Part shown: piece after piece, positions 47,826 to 55,897 of the stretch
Layout: every line of letters starts with the position of its first letter
How positions within the stretch are numbered: position 1 is the first letter of the stretch
Assembly: GCA_030267325.1 (NCBI GenBank)
Contig: JAJDJS010000011.1
Location: 1-64,000, forward strand
DNA: 64,000 nt
Direction of reading: 5' to 3'
DNA from: Desulfosarcina sp. OttesenSCG-928-A07
GTDB taxonomy: Bacteria; Desulfobacterota; Desulfobacteria; Desulfobacterales; Desulfosarcinaceae
Notes under the pieces: model-generated
What the model was told of the DNA's origin: nothing
The model's input: only the letters and a program-made list of their open reading frames with translations
Database searches by the model: none
Translations under genes and position numbers: made by a program

Positions 47826-49016
47826 ATGCCACACGGAATCAAAGACGAAGTCGCCATTATCGGCATGGGGTGTACACGATTTGGCGAACGATGGAATGAC
47901 GGACTTGAAGATCTGGTCATTGAAGCGGCATATGAAGCATTTGAAGATGCAGGTGTCGGTCCGGAAGAAATTCAGGGGTGTTGGCTGGGTACCGTTACCG
48001 CGCCCATGATCGGCATCGGGGGCACAGCCCTGGCCGATTCCCTTAAAATGCAGAACATACCGATTATCCGGAACGAAAACTGGTGCACCACCGGTCATGT
48101 TGCGCTGCTTGAGGCTTGCATGGCAGTTGCCAGTGGCGTTTACGATGTCGTTATGGCGCTTGGCGTGGAAAAACTAAAAGATACCGGGTATCCAGGACTG
48201 GGCACAGGCCGCGGAATGAGCCCGGTACTTGAAGCACGACGAACCGCACCCGGGTCTTTTGGCTTGATTGCCAAACGATATTTCAAAGCATGTGGTCTCA
48301 GCAATGAAGAGGGTAAAGCATTAATCGGTAAAATTGCAGTCAAAAACCACGATAATGGCAGTCGTTGCGCCAAAGCCCATTTTCATAACCGCATTACCCT
48401 GGATCAGGCGGTCAATGCACCCATCATTGCTTGGCCCCTTGGGCTTTTCGATTGTTGTGGAAACAGTGATGGCGCAGCCTGCGCCATTATCACCCGGAAA
48501 GATCTGGCAAAAAAATTCAGGGCCGATCCTGTTTATCTGAAAGGATTCGGCATCTCCATGGATGCCATGTTGCCCCATCTCAGACCCGGATTTGACTGGT
48601 TGCGATTTGACGCGCTGATGACTTCTTCGAAAAAAGCCTATGAAATGGCTGGCATCAAAAATCCGAGAGAAGAGTTGGATGTGGCGGAAGTGCATGATTG
48701 CTTCACCATCACAGAGCTGGCCATTTATGAAAATTTTGGTTTCAGCGAATGGGGAAAAGCCAGAGACGACATTGAATCGGGATTTTTTTGTCGCGGTGGC
48801 GGACTGCCGGTGAACATTGACGGGGGATTAAAGTGTTTTGGCCATCCCGTTGGCGCCAGCGGACTGCGCATGACCTATGAAGTGTACAAACAGCTTCAAC
48901 AGAAAGTGGACAACCCGGAACGTCAAGTGCCCAATCCCCGGCTGGGACTTTCCCACACGTTCGGTGGACCGCCGCAGATGAGCGCAGTCGCTATTTTTGG
49001 AAATGAGCTGGGGTAA
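47826..49016 (+). CDS. SCP2-type thiolase family protein
   Basis: A 396-residue thiolase-fold protein of the non-classical (SCP2/Ltp/archaeal AACT) group. The nucleophile is Cys87 in NENWCTTGHVALLEA. AEVHDCFTITELAIYE and KCFGHPVGASGLRMTYE supply the His residues. The second Cys motif of classical thiolases is absent, as usual in this group. It follows the HMGCS-like/DUF35 gene with no gap, and such proteins normally form a complex. It probably cleaves a branched or bulky 3-ketoacyl-CoA. Confidence 0.88.
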   Translation: MPHGIKDEVAIIGMGCTRFGERWNDGLEDLVIEAAYEAFEDAGVGPEEIQGCWLGTVTAPMIGIGGTALADSLKMQNIPIIRNENWCTTGHVALLEACMAVASGVYDVVMALGVEKLKDTGYPGLGTGRGMSPVLEARRTAPGSFGLIAKRYFKACGLSNEEGKALIGKIAVKNHDNGSRCAKAHFHNRITLDQAVNAPIIAWPLGLFDCCGNSDGAACAIITRKDLAKKFRADPVYLKGFGISMDAMLPHLRPGFDWLRFDALMTSSKKAYEMAGIKNPREELDVAEVHDCFTITELAIYENFGFSEWGKARDDIESGFFCRGGGLPVNIDGGLKCFGHPVGASGLRMTYEVYKQLQQKVDNPERQVPNPRLGLSHTFGGPPQMSAVAIFGNELG

Positions 49017-49172
49017 GCAACGGCTGACCAGATTCCGAAAAAAAGCAACATCCCGTGCTTGGCCCGGGGGAATACAGACCATCGTCCTGCAGATTGGGTG
49101 CCGCATTCTGGCCGCATTCTGAAGGATCAGGCCCGACAACAAATGGCCCGATTAAAGAGAAGGATACAAAAA

Positions 49173-49949
49173 ATGCCTTTTAAAACAATCGTGGTGGACA
49201 AAAAAGACCAGATTGCCACCGTTACACTCAATCTTCCTGAAAAGCTGAACGCATTGGATTTGGTGATGCGTGAAGAGCTCAAAGTGGCTTTTCTTGAATT
49301 TTCAAAGGCAGTGGACGTGAAAGCCGTTGTCATCACCGGCGCCGGACGAGCCTTCTGCGCCGGTGGAGATATCACGACCATGCAGACGGTTACCGCTCCG
49401 GCAGGCCGGGACCGGCTGAAAAATGTTCAACAGTTGGTCCGTGCCCTCACCACGCTGGAAAAACCTGTCATTGCGGCGGTTAACGGACCTGCCATTGGCG
49501 CTGGTTTTAATATCGCTTTGGCCTGTGACATGATTTTGGCATCAGAAAAGGCAAAGTTTTCCCAAAGCTTCGTTAAAATTGGTCTGATTCCAGATATGGG
49601 CGGTTTTTATCTTTTACCCATGCGGATTGGTGTTCACCGGGCAAAAGATCTGATGATGACCGGTCGGACCATTGACGCCAAAGAAGCAGAATCCATGGGG
49701 CTTATCAACCGCCTTGTAGCATCGGAAGTATTGATGGATGAAGCCGTGACAGTTGCGAAAACCATGGCCGGCGGTGCTTCCCGGGCGCTGTCCATGATTA
49801 AAAGCGCATTAAACCGATGGCCCACAGATCTGGAAACGTTTCTTGAGATTGAGGCCAACATGCAGGCGGTATGCTTCGAAACCCGGGATTTTAAAGAAGG
49901 AATGCGGGCGTTTTTGGAAAAACGGCCGCCCGTATTTACAGGAGAATAA
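49173..49949 (+). CDS. PaaG-like enoyl-CoA hydratase/isomerase
   Basis: A 258-residue crotonase-family protein. The oxyanion elements GAGRAFCAGGDI and GPAIGAGFNIALACD are present. The two crotonase glutamates are not: the GGGCEL position reads GAGFNI and PE reads SF. Instead it has KIGLIPDMGGFYLLP, like the PD-G motif of PaaG-type isomerases. It is therefore more likely a double-bond isomerase or another crotonase reaction than a standard hydratase. The ATG after AGAAGGA was chosen; 38 codons further upstream are in frame but unlike the family. Confidence 0.85.
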   Translation: MPFKTIVVDKKDQIATVTLNLPEKLNALDLVMREELKVAFLEFSKAVDVKAVVITGAGRAFCAGGDITTMQTVTAPAGRDRLKNVQQLVRALTTLEKPVIAAVNGPAIGAGFNIALACDMILASEKAKFSQSFVKIGLIPDMGGFYLLPMRIGVHRAKDLMMTGRTIDAKEAESMGLINRLVASEVLMDEAVTVAKTMAGGASRALSMIKSALNRWPTDLETFLEIEANMQAVCFETRDFKEGMRAFLEKRPPVFTGE

Positions 49950-50141
49950 GGCCATTGGCCTTAAATAGCATCCCTGCTGATGTGAGGCGTTAAAGGCAGC
50001 GTCTGATTTGAATCCCCTCCCCAAAAACCCGTTTGGGAGAAGCGGGAGAACTTTCTATCGAACCTAATACGGTAAATATCTTAAGGGAAATTAAAACATT
50101 AGCATCATCAGATGCGCGAATCCAACGTGTCGGAGTACATT

Positions 50142-51326
50142 ATGAACCTGACGTTTACCACTGAGCAGGAAGACTTCCGGAATCAAGTCCGTCAGTTTGT
50201 CCGGGACAACTTGCTGAATAAAGGTTTCAAGGTCGAAAGCAAAGGACTTATCGCCGACAGCGATGTCAGTTTTTCCAAGGCGATGAGTGAAAAAGGATGG
50301 ATCGGTTTTACCTGGCCCAAATCTCATTGGGGACAGGGACGGAGCTATGTTGAAAAAACCATCATGAATGAAGAGCTGTACCGGGTTCAGGCGCCCATCG
50401 GCTATCACTTCCTTGCTGATCGCCAGGTTGGCCCTTCCTTGATTCATTTTGGGTCAGATTGGCAAAGATCGTTTTTTTTGCCCCGGATTGTCACAGCAGA
50501 AAAAGGCATGATGTTCTGCCTGCTGTTTAGTGAACCCGATGCAGGTTCAGATCTGGCCGGGATTGCCACAACCGCTCGTAAAGACGGAGATTACTATATC
50601 ATCAATGGTCAGAAAGTGTGGTCATCTGAGGCGCATCTGGCAGATTATGGATGGCTTCTGGCAAAGACCAACCTGGATGCAGGAGTTTCGGCCCACAATG
50701 CCTGCAGTGAATTCATTCTGGATATGAACCTGCCGGGTGTCAAGGTCCGGCCACTGATCAATATCGCCGGTGAACATTCGTTTAACGAGGTTTTTTTGGA
50801 CAATGTCCGTGTCCATAAGGATTATTTGGTCGGCACGGAACATAACGGCTTCCGGCAGATTATGGCGCAGGTTGATTATGAACGTGCCGGTATTGAGCGG
50901 CTGATGCAGAATTATCCGGTTTATGATCAGTTGTTCGACTACATGAAGGTTAAACAATTTCAAACCCGTAAACCGGAGTTATACGCATGGGCCAAAGACC
51001 AACTGGCCCGTTTGACAGTAGAATTTGAGACCGGTCGACTCCTTTGCTATTACACGGCCTGGATGATTGACCAAGGCAAAAAGCCCACCAGTCAGGCGGC
51101 GTTGTGCAAGGTTTTCTGCACTCAATACGAACAACGCCTGAATGATATGGCCATGCGGATTCTTGGGCCGATGAGTATGATTCGTAAAAACGGATCTAAT
51201 GCACCCTTGGATGTGGATGTGGCTGCCTGCTATTTGTGGCAACCCAGCTATACACTTCAGGGCGGCAGCGTCGAAATACTCAAAAATATTGTGGCATTGA
51301 GAGGGTTAAAATTACCCAGGGATTAA
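50142..51326 (+). CDS. Acyl-CoA dehydrogenase, large-subunit-like
   Basis: A 394-residue acyl-CoA dehydrogenase. Features: TFTTEQEDFRNQVRQFVRDN, LLFSEPDAGSDLAGIATTA, YIINGQKVWSSEAHLADYGW and GEHSFNEVFLDNVRVHKD. The C-terminal catalytic segment is LQGGSVEILKNIVALRGL, with no Glu where YEG normally lies. The gene 47 bp downstream encodes a shorter paralogue, so the two probably form a heteromer as in pimeloyl-CoA or steroid side-chain dehydrogenases. The start ATG has CGGAG before it. Confidence 0.9.
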   Translation: MNLTFTTEQEDFRNQVRQFVRDNLLNKGFKVESKGLIADSDVSFSKAMSEKGWIGFTWPKSHWGQGRSYVEKTIMNEELYRVQAPIGYHFLADRQVGPSLIHFGSDWQRSFFLPRIVTAEKGMMFCLLFSEPDAGSDLAGIATTARKDGDYYIINGQKVWSSEAHLADYGWLLAKTNLDAGVSAHNACSEFILDMNLPGVKVRPLINIAGEHSFNEVFLDNVRVHKDYLVGTEHNGFRQIMAQVDYERAGIERLMQNYPVYDQLFDYMKVKQFQTRKPELYAWAKDQLARLTVEFETGRLLCYYTAWMIDQGKKPTSQAALCKVFCTQYEQRLNDMAMRILGPMSMIRKNGSNAPLDVDVAACYLWQPSYTLQGGSVEILKNIVALRGLKLPRD

Positions 51327-51373
51327 TTCCGTTGTTGGGTGAACGAACATTATGCGTGAATTGAGGGGGTATC

Positions 51374-52498
51374 ATGGATTTCGGTTTTACTGCTGAGCAA
51401 AAGATGCTGCGTGACTCTTTTCGCTCCTTTTTCAGTAAAGAATGTACGACCGACCAAGTTCTGGCGCTCTGGGCTGACCCGCAAGGATATTCTGAAAAAC
51501 ACTGGAAAAAAATGGCCAAGTTGGGATGGATCGGTCTTGCCATGGACGAGGCATATGGGGGCAGCGGGTATGGGTTCTTGGATCTGTTCATTTTATTTGA
51601 AGAACTGGGCCGATCCCAACTGCCCAGTCCACTTTTTACCACCATTTTGTCCTGTATGCTTATTGACTTGTGTGGCAACAATGACCAGAAGCAAAATTTT
51701 CTTGAATCCGCCATCAACGGCCGCTGCATATTGACAATGGCGCTTTTGGGAGAAGATGGCGATCCGGATTTTCATTCTCCGAAAATTGAAGCCACAATTG
51801 ATGAGAATGGTCAACATCGATTGACCGGTAAACGCTGGTTGGTTCCATTTGCCAATTCTGCAGATGCCATTCTGGTCTGCGCCGATCTTGTGGGACATGA
51901 AGGCGGCCCAACGCTTTACTGTGTCGACACCCAAACCGAAGGCATTTCCTGTACACGGGTAGAGACACTATATGGAGAGAACAGCTTTCATGTTGAGTTT
52001 GATGCGGTCAAGGTGCCAGAAAGCCGGATCATCGGCGCTATCGGTGCTGCCAGTGATGGTGTTGAAAGAATTTTGTCCCGAGCCACAATCCTGAAATGTG
52101 CTGAAATGGTCGGTGGCGCACAATATGTGCTGGATGAAACACTTACTCATGTCAAAGCCCGTCATCAATTCGGACGTCCTTTGGGAGTATTGCAAACTGT
52201 TCAGCATCTGTGTGCAGACATGAACACCTTTTGCGTCAGCGCCCGATTGGTCGCCTGTCAGGCGGCATCCCGTATTGACCAAAATCTTTCTGCAGAAAAA
52301 GAAATTTCCATTGCCAAGGCATGGTGCGGTAATGCCTATAAACAAATGACCTGGATCGCCCATCAACTCTTTGGCGCCATTGGGTTTACCGAAGAATATT
52401 TTCTCCATCTGTATTTCAAACATGCCAAGGCGTGTGAACTGCAATTTGGTGATGCAAGCTGGCATCGTGCCAGACTGGCGGCGACCATGGGGTTATAA
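51374..52498 (+). CDS. Acyl-CoA dehydrogenase, small-subunit-like
   Basis: A 374-residue divergent acyl-CoA dehydrogenase. The family start (MDFGFTAEQKMLRDSFRSFF) and mid-region LTGKRWLVPFANSADAILV are clear, as is RHQFGRPLGVLQTVQHLCAD. The C-terminus (FKHAKACELQFGDASWHR) has neither the YEG Glu nor the usual REAR...G segment. It probably partners the protein encoded just upstream, one subunit providing catalysis and the other FAD contacts. This is inferred from known heterotetrameric dehydrogenases. Confidence 0.87.
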   Translation: MDFGFTAEQKMLRDSFRSFFSKECTTDQVLALWADPQGYSEKHWKKMAKLGWIGLAMDEAYGGSGYGFLDLFILFEELGRSQLPSPLFTTILSCMLIDLCGNNDQKQNFLESAINGRCILTMALLGEDGDPDFHSPKIEATIDENGQHRLTGKRWLVPFANSADAILVCADLVGHEGGPTLYCVDTQTEGISCTRVETLYGENSFHVEFDAVKVPESRIIGAIGAASDGVERILSRATILKCAEMVGGAQYVLDETLTHVKARHQFGRPLGVLQTVQHLCADMNTFCVSARLVACQAASRIDQNLSAEKEISIAKAWCGNAYKQMTWIAHQLFGAIGFTEEYFLHLYFKHAKACELQFGDASWHRARLAATMGL

Positions 52499-52599
52499 GC
52501 GGTATGCACCGTTCATGACACCTGATTTGAAACTGCAACAGACATTGAAAACAGGTACGGAACATTTGAAAAACAGCATCAGCCCGTCAGGAGATATTT

Positions 52600-53004
52600 A
52601 TGAAAATTCTGCATATTGACCACATTGGAATTGCTGTTGAAAGCCTTGAACAGGTCCGGGCATTTTATACAGATACACTTGGACTGGCGATTCAGGATGT
52701 GGAGCATGTTGAGGAGCAAAAGGTAAATGTCGCTTTTTTGCCCATCACAGACAGTGAACTGGAGCTTCTGGAATCCACGGACCCCGATGGCCCCATCGGA
52801 AAATTCATCAAAACCAAGGGGAAAGGAATTCAACACATTGCCTTCAGAGTAGAAAACATCGAAGACTGTCTTCAGGAACTCAAAAGCAAAGGCGTCCGGC
52901 TGATTGATGAAAAGCCTCGCATGGGTGCGGGCGGCGCAAAAATTGCCTTTATTCATCCAAAAGAAAGTCATGGCGTACTGGTTGAGTTATGTGAGCGAGA
53001 CTGA
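52600..53004 (+). CDS. Methylmalonyl/ethylmalonyl-CoA epimerase
   Basis: A 134-residue vicinal-oxygen-chelate protein that epimerises the alpha carbon of an alkylmalonyl-CoA. The VOC start KILHIDHIGIAVESLEQV supplies the first metal His, GIQHIAFRVENIED the second and VLVELCERD the terminal Glu; SELELLEST is the central motif. Its presence with the mutase fixes the chemistry as alkylmalonyl-CoA, since mutases accept one epimer only. An upstream GGAGATATT site supports the start. Confidence 0.94.
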   Translation: MKILHIDHIGIAVESLEQVRAFYTDTLGLAIQDVEHVEEQKVNVAFLPITDSELELLESTDPDGPIGKFIKTKGKGIQHIAFRVENIEDCLQELKSKGVRLIDEKPRMGAGGAKIAFIHPKESHGVLVELCERD

Positions 53005-53055
53005 GCAGAGTCTTCGCTACTGGCCTTCTCCTGTCAGAAAGTAGAGGTGGAAATT

Positions 53056-53835
53056 ATGACATATGAAAGTCTGACCGTGGAAACCCGGGACAGCGTATGT
53101 ATCATTACGTTGAACCGGCCTGAAAAACGCAATGCTTTGGATATGCAGATGCTGGCAGATATTCGCAGCGCTTTTGGCGTTGTTCGCACAGATCGCACTA
53201 TTCACAGTGTCATCCTGACCGGTGCCGGTGGAAAAGCATTTGCTTCGGGTGCTGATATCCGGACACTTCAACAGCGCGGGTTCCTTGATACGCTGTACAG
53301 CGATACCCATACGATTTTTAACGAAATTGAAGCCACCGGAAAACCGGTGATCGCGGCGATCGACGGATTTGCGTTAGGCGGTGGTTGTGAACTGGTCATG
53401 TCCTGCGACATTCGTATCGCCACAGCACGTTCAAAACTGGGACAACCAGAAGTCAACCTCGGTCTCATTCCCGGTGCGGGGGGCACCCAGCGGCTCCAGC
53501 GGTTGGTGGGAATTGGAAAGGCAAAAGAACTGATTTTCACCGGTGCGATTATTGATGCAGCAGAGGCCCAGCGAATTGGCCTGGTCAACAAGGTGGTTGA
53601 AGATCCGGCAGATCTGATTCCAGCGGCACTTGAAATGGCAAACATGATTCATGCCAAGGGCCCCATGGCCATTACCATGGCCAAAATGGTGATCAATGCC
53701 GGCGCCAGTACAGATTTGAATTCCGGTCTGCTCATGGAAAAGCTCGCCCAGACCATTTTGTTCGGTACTGAAGACCGAAAAGAAGGGACCACGGCTTTTC
53801 TTGAAAAACGGTCTGCCAAGTTTAAAGGGTGTTGA
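53056..53835 (+). CDS. Enoyl-CoA hydratase (crotonase)
   Basis: A 259-residue crotonase. Both catalytic glutamates are in place: Glu in FALGGGCELVMSCDIRIA and Glu in LGQPEVNLGLIPGAGGTQRL. The oxyanion segment is GAGGKAFASGADI. It should hydrate a 2-enoyl-CoA to the L-3-hydroxyacyl-CoA used by the dehydrogenase encoded at the start of the operon. The ATG with GAGGTGG before it is preferred over a GTG three codons upstream. Confidence 0.94.
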   Translation: MTYESLTVETRDSVCIITLNRPEKRNALDMQMLADIRSAFGVVRTDRTIHSVILTGAGGKAFASGADIRTLQQRGFLDTLYSDTHTIFNEIEATGKPVIAAIDGFALGGGCELVMSCDIRIATARSKLGQPEVNLGLIPGAGGTQRLQRLVGIGKAKELIFTGAIIDAAEAQRIGLVNKVVEDPADLIPAALEMANMIHAKGPMAITMAKMVINAGASTDLNSGLLMEKLAQTILFGTEDRKEGTTAFLEKRSAKFKGC

Positions 53836-53885
53836 TTTCGGTTGATCGTTCGGATGGCGCTTGTCTGCAATGGAAGGGATCAATA

Positions 53886-55049
53886 ATGGATTTCAGCTTA
53901 AGTAAAAGCCAAAAACTTATCCAGAACTCAGCCAGAGCCTTCTTTGAAAAAGAATGCCCAAAGGAAAAAACCCGCGCGTTGATGCAAGATCCTGCAGGAT
54001 ACGATCCGTCCATGTGGCAGAAGATGGTTGATCTCGGGTTTGTGGGTATCACGATACCGGAAGCCTTTGGCGGAATGCAGAGCGAGTTTACTGATCTGGA
54101 ACTTCTGATGGAAGAAATGGGTCGAAATATTGTTCCGGGGCCTTATTTCCAAACCGTATGCCTTTGCGCCCGGGCGTTGACCCTGTTTGGCAATGAGGAC
54201 CAGCAACAGCGGTATCTTCCGGAGATCGCCGAAAAAGGAGAAATCTGGTCCTTTGCCCTGGATGAAACCGGTGTCTGGAAAAGCCCCCCTGACATTCGGA
54301 CAAGGGCAACGATCAGCGATCACGGAGTGATCCTGAACGGAACAAAAGTGTTTGTGCCATATGCCCGTGCTGCAGATTATATGATTGTGGCTGCAAACAC
54401 GGATACCACTGTATCACCAAAAGCTTCCACCACACTGCTGATTGTGGATACGAAAACACCTGGTATTGAAATGGAAGAAATTCCGACGATCGGACCCGGT
54501 TTGAAATATGCGGTAACATTCAATAATGTTATGGTTCCCGCTGAAAACATCCTGGGCGTTGCCGGAAACGCCATGACAATGATTGACGCGTTTATTTCAG
54601 AGGGTGCCCTTTTACGGGCAGCAGAAATGTCCGGCGGTGCTCAGGCCGCTTTGGATCTTTCTTTGGACTATGCAAAAAAACGATGTCAATTTGACCGGCC
54701 CATCGGATCGTTTCAAGTTCTTCAGCACAAACTGGTCAAAATGCTGCAGGAAGTTGACGGGTTGCGCAATCAGGTACGGGAAGCAGCGTGGCGAATCACC
54801 ATGGGTCAATCCAGTCCACTTTTGAATGCCATGGCAAAGACCAAGGCCAATACAGTGTACGATCGGGTTTGTCGGGATGCTGTGGTGATTTACGGGGCTA
54901 TCGGCTGGACAGCGGAAATGGATGTCGGTCTTTATCTGCTGAGGGCCAAAGATCTGACATACGACTGCGGCAGTTCTGATTATCACAGAGAAAAAATCGC
55001 CACGATCCTGATGTCTGCCACATCGGGCGCGTTGGCGACAGTTGCGTAA
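53886..55049 (+). CDS. Acyl-CoA dehydrogenase, divergent small-subunit-like
   Basis: A 387-residue acyl-CoA dehydrogenase family member. Motifs: MDFSLSKSQKLIQNSARAFF, ITIPEAFGGMQSEFTDLELL, GVILNGTKVFVPYARAADY and KKRCQFDRPIGSFQVLQHKL. The C-terminal end DLTYDCGSSDYHREKIA lacks the YEG-type Glu, as in the 51374 gene product. It may be an alternative small subunit for the 394-residue protein or for the minus-strand FadE-like one. GGAAGGGA precedes the ATG; 19 extra codons upstream are unlikely. Confidence 0.88.
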   Translation: MDFSLSKSQKLIQNSARAFFEKECPKEKTRALMQDPAGYDPSMWQKMVDLGFVGITIPEAFGGMQSEFTDLELLMEEMGRNIVPGPYFQTVCLCARALTLFGNEDQQQRYLPEIAEKGEIWSFALDETGVWKSPPDIRTRATISDHGVILNGTKVFVPYARAADYMIVAANTDTTVSPKASTTLLIVDTKTPGIEMEEIPTIGPGLKYAVTFNNVMVPAENILGVAGNAMTMIDAFISEGALLRAAEMSGGAQAALDLSLDYAKKRCQFDRPIGSFQVLQHKLVKMLQEVDGLRNQVREAAWRITMGQSSPLLNAMAKTKANTVYDRVCRDAVVIYGAIGWTAEMDVGLYLLRAKDLTYDCGSSDYHREKIATILMSATSGALATVA

Positions 55050-55062
55050 AGAAAGGGATGTC

Positions 55063-55836
55063 ATGAAAATCAGTGGGCATATTGCGATTGTGACCGGCGG
55101 CGCTTCGGGGTTGGGGAAAGCCACGGCACAGGCATTGGCGAACAGCGGTGCCAAAGTGGCAATTTTGGACATGAATCCAGAGGCAGGTAAGGCCGCTGCT
55201 GCGGAAATCGGCAATGGGACACGGTTTGTGCCAGTTGACGTTGCAGACCCTGCAGCCGTAACCACAGCTGTGGATCAAATTGTTTCTGAGTTTGGAACCA
55301 TTCACATCGTGGCCAACTGCGCCGGAATTGGAACATCAACAAAAATCTTGGGACAAAATGGGTTGGTTTCGCCGGAATGGTTCACGCATATCGTGAACGT
55401 GAATCTGACTGGCACATTTAATGTGATCCGATCCACAATCGCAACCCTTTCTGCCAATTCACCGGATGCCAATGGAGAAAGAGGCGTTTATATCAATACC
55501 GCATCCATCGCAGCAACGGACGGACAGATCGGGCAGGCCGCGTATGCAGCGTCAAAAGGCGGCATTGTATCCATGACCTTGGCATTGGCCAGAGAATTTG
55601 CCAACAGCGGCATCCGTGTTATGGCCATTATGCCCGGTATTTTTGACACCCCGCTGCTATCCAAACTCAACGAAAAAGCCAAAGAACGATTGAACCAGCA
55701 GATTCCGTTTCCGCCGCGGCTGGGGCATGTGCAGGAATTTGCCGAACTTGTTCAGCACATTATCTCCAATTCTTATTTGAATGGCGAAGCCATCCGGCTT
55801 GATGGTGGGATTCGGATGGGATTTGGTCGAAAATAG
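55063..55836 (+). CDS. Short-chain 3-hydroxyacyl-CoA dehydrogenase (SDR)
   Basis: A 257-residue classical SDR. The NAD-binding motif is TGGASGLGKATA, followed by NCAGIG, the catalytic Ser in INTASIAATDG and YAASKGG. The pattern with Asp after the second strand (AILDMNPEAGK) indicates NAD preference. It resembles HSD17B10-type 2-methyl-3-hydroxyacyl-CoA dehydrogenases, which would fit a methyl-branched substrate; that is an inference. It overlaps no gene once the ATG behind AAAGGGA is used, 13 bp after the dehydrogenase stop. Confidence 0.9.
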   Translation: MKISGHIAIVTGGASGLGKATAQALANSGAKVAILDMNPEAGKAAAAEIGNGTRFVPVDVADPAAVTTAVDQIVSEFGTIHIVANCAGIGTSTKILGQNGLVSPEWFTHIVNVNLTGTFNVIRSTIATLSANSPDANGERGVYINTASIAATDGQIGQAAYAASKGGIVSMTLALAREFANSGIRVMAIMPGIFDTPLLSKLNEKAKERLNQQIPFPPRLGHVQEFAELVQHIISNSYLNGEAIRLDGGIRMGFGRK

Positions 55837-55897
55837 AACTTTGAGAAAGCATCACGGACAGTATTGATGCTGATTCGCTAAAACGGGAGAGAGGCTT

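Noticed and set aside
46392..51326. Interpretation as a toluene bbs (benzylsuccinate) operon
   Set aside because: The DUF35/thiolase pair recalls BbsAB, but bbsEF/bbsCD-like genes are not identifiable and a B12 mutase with epimerase is foreign to that route.
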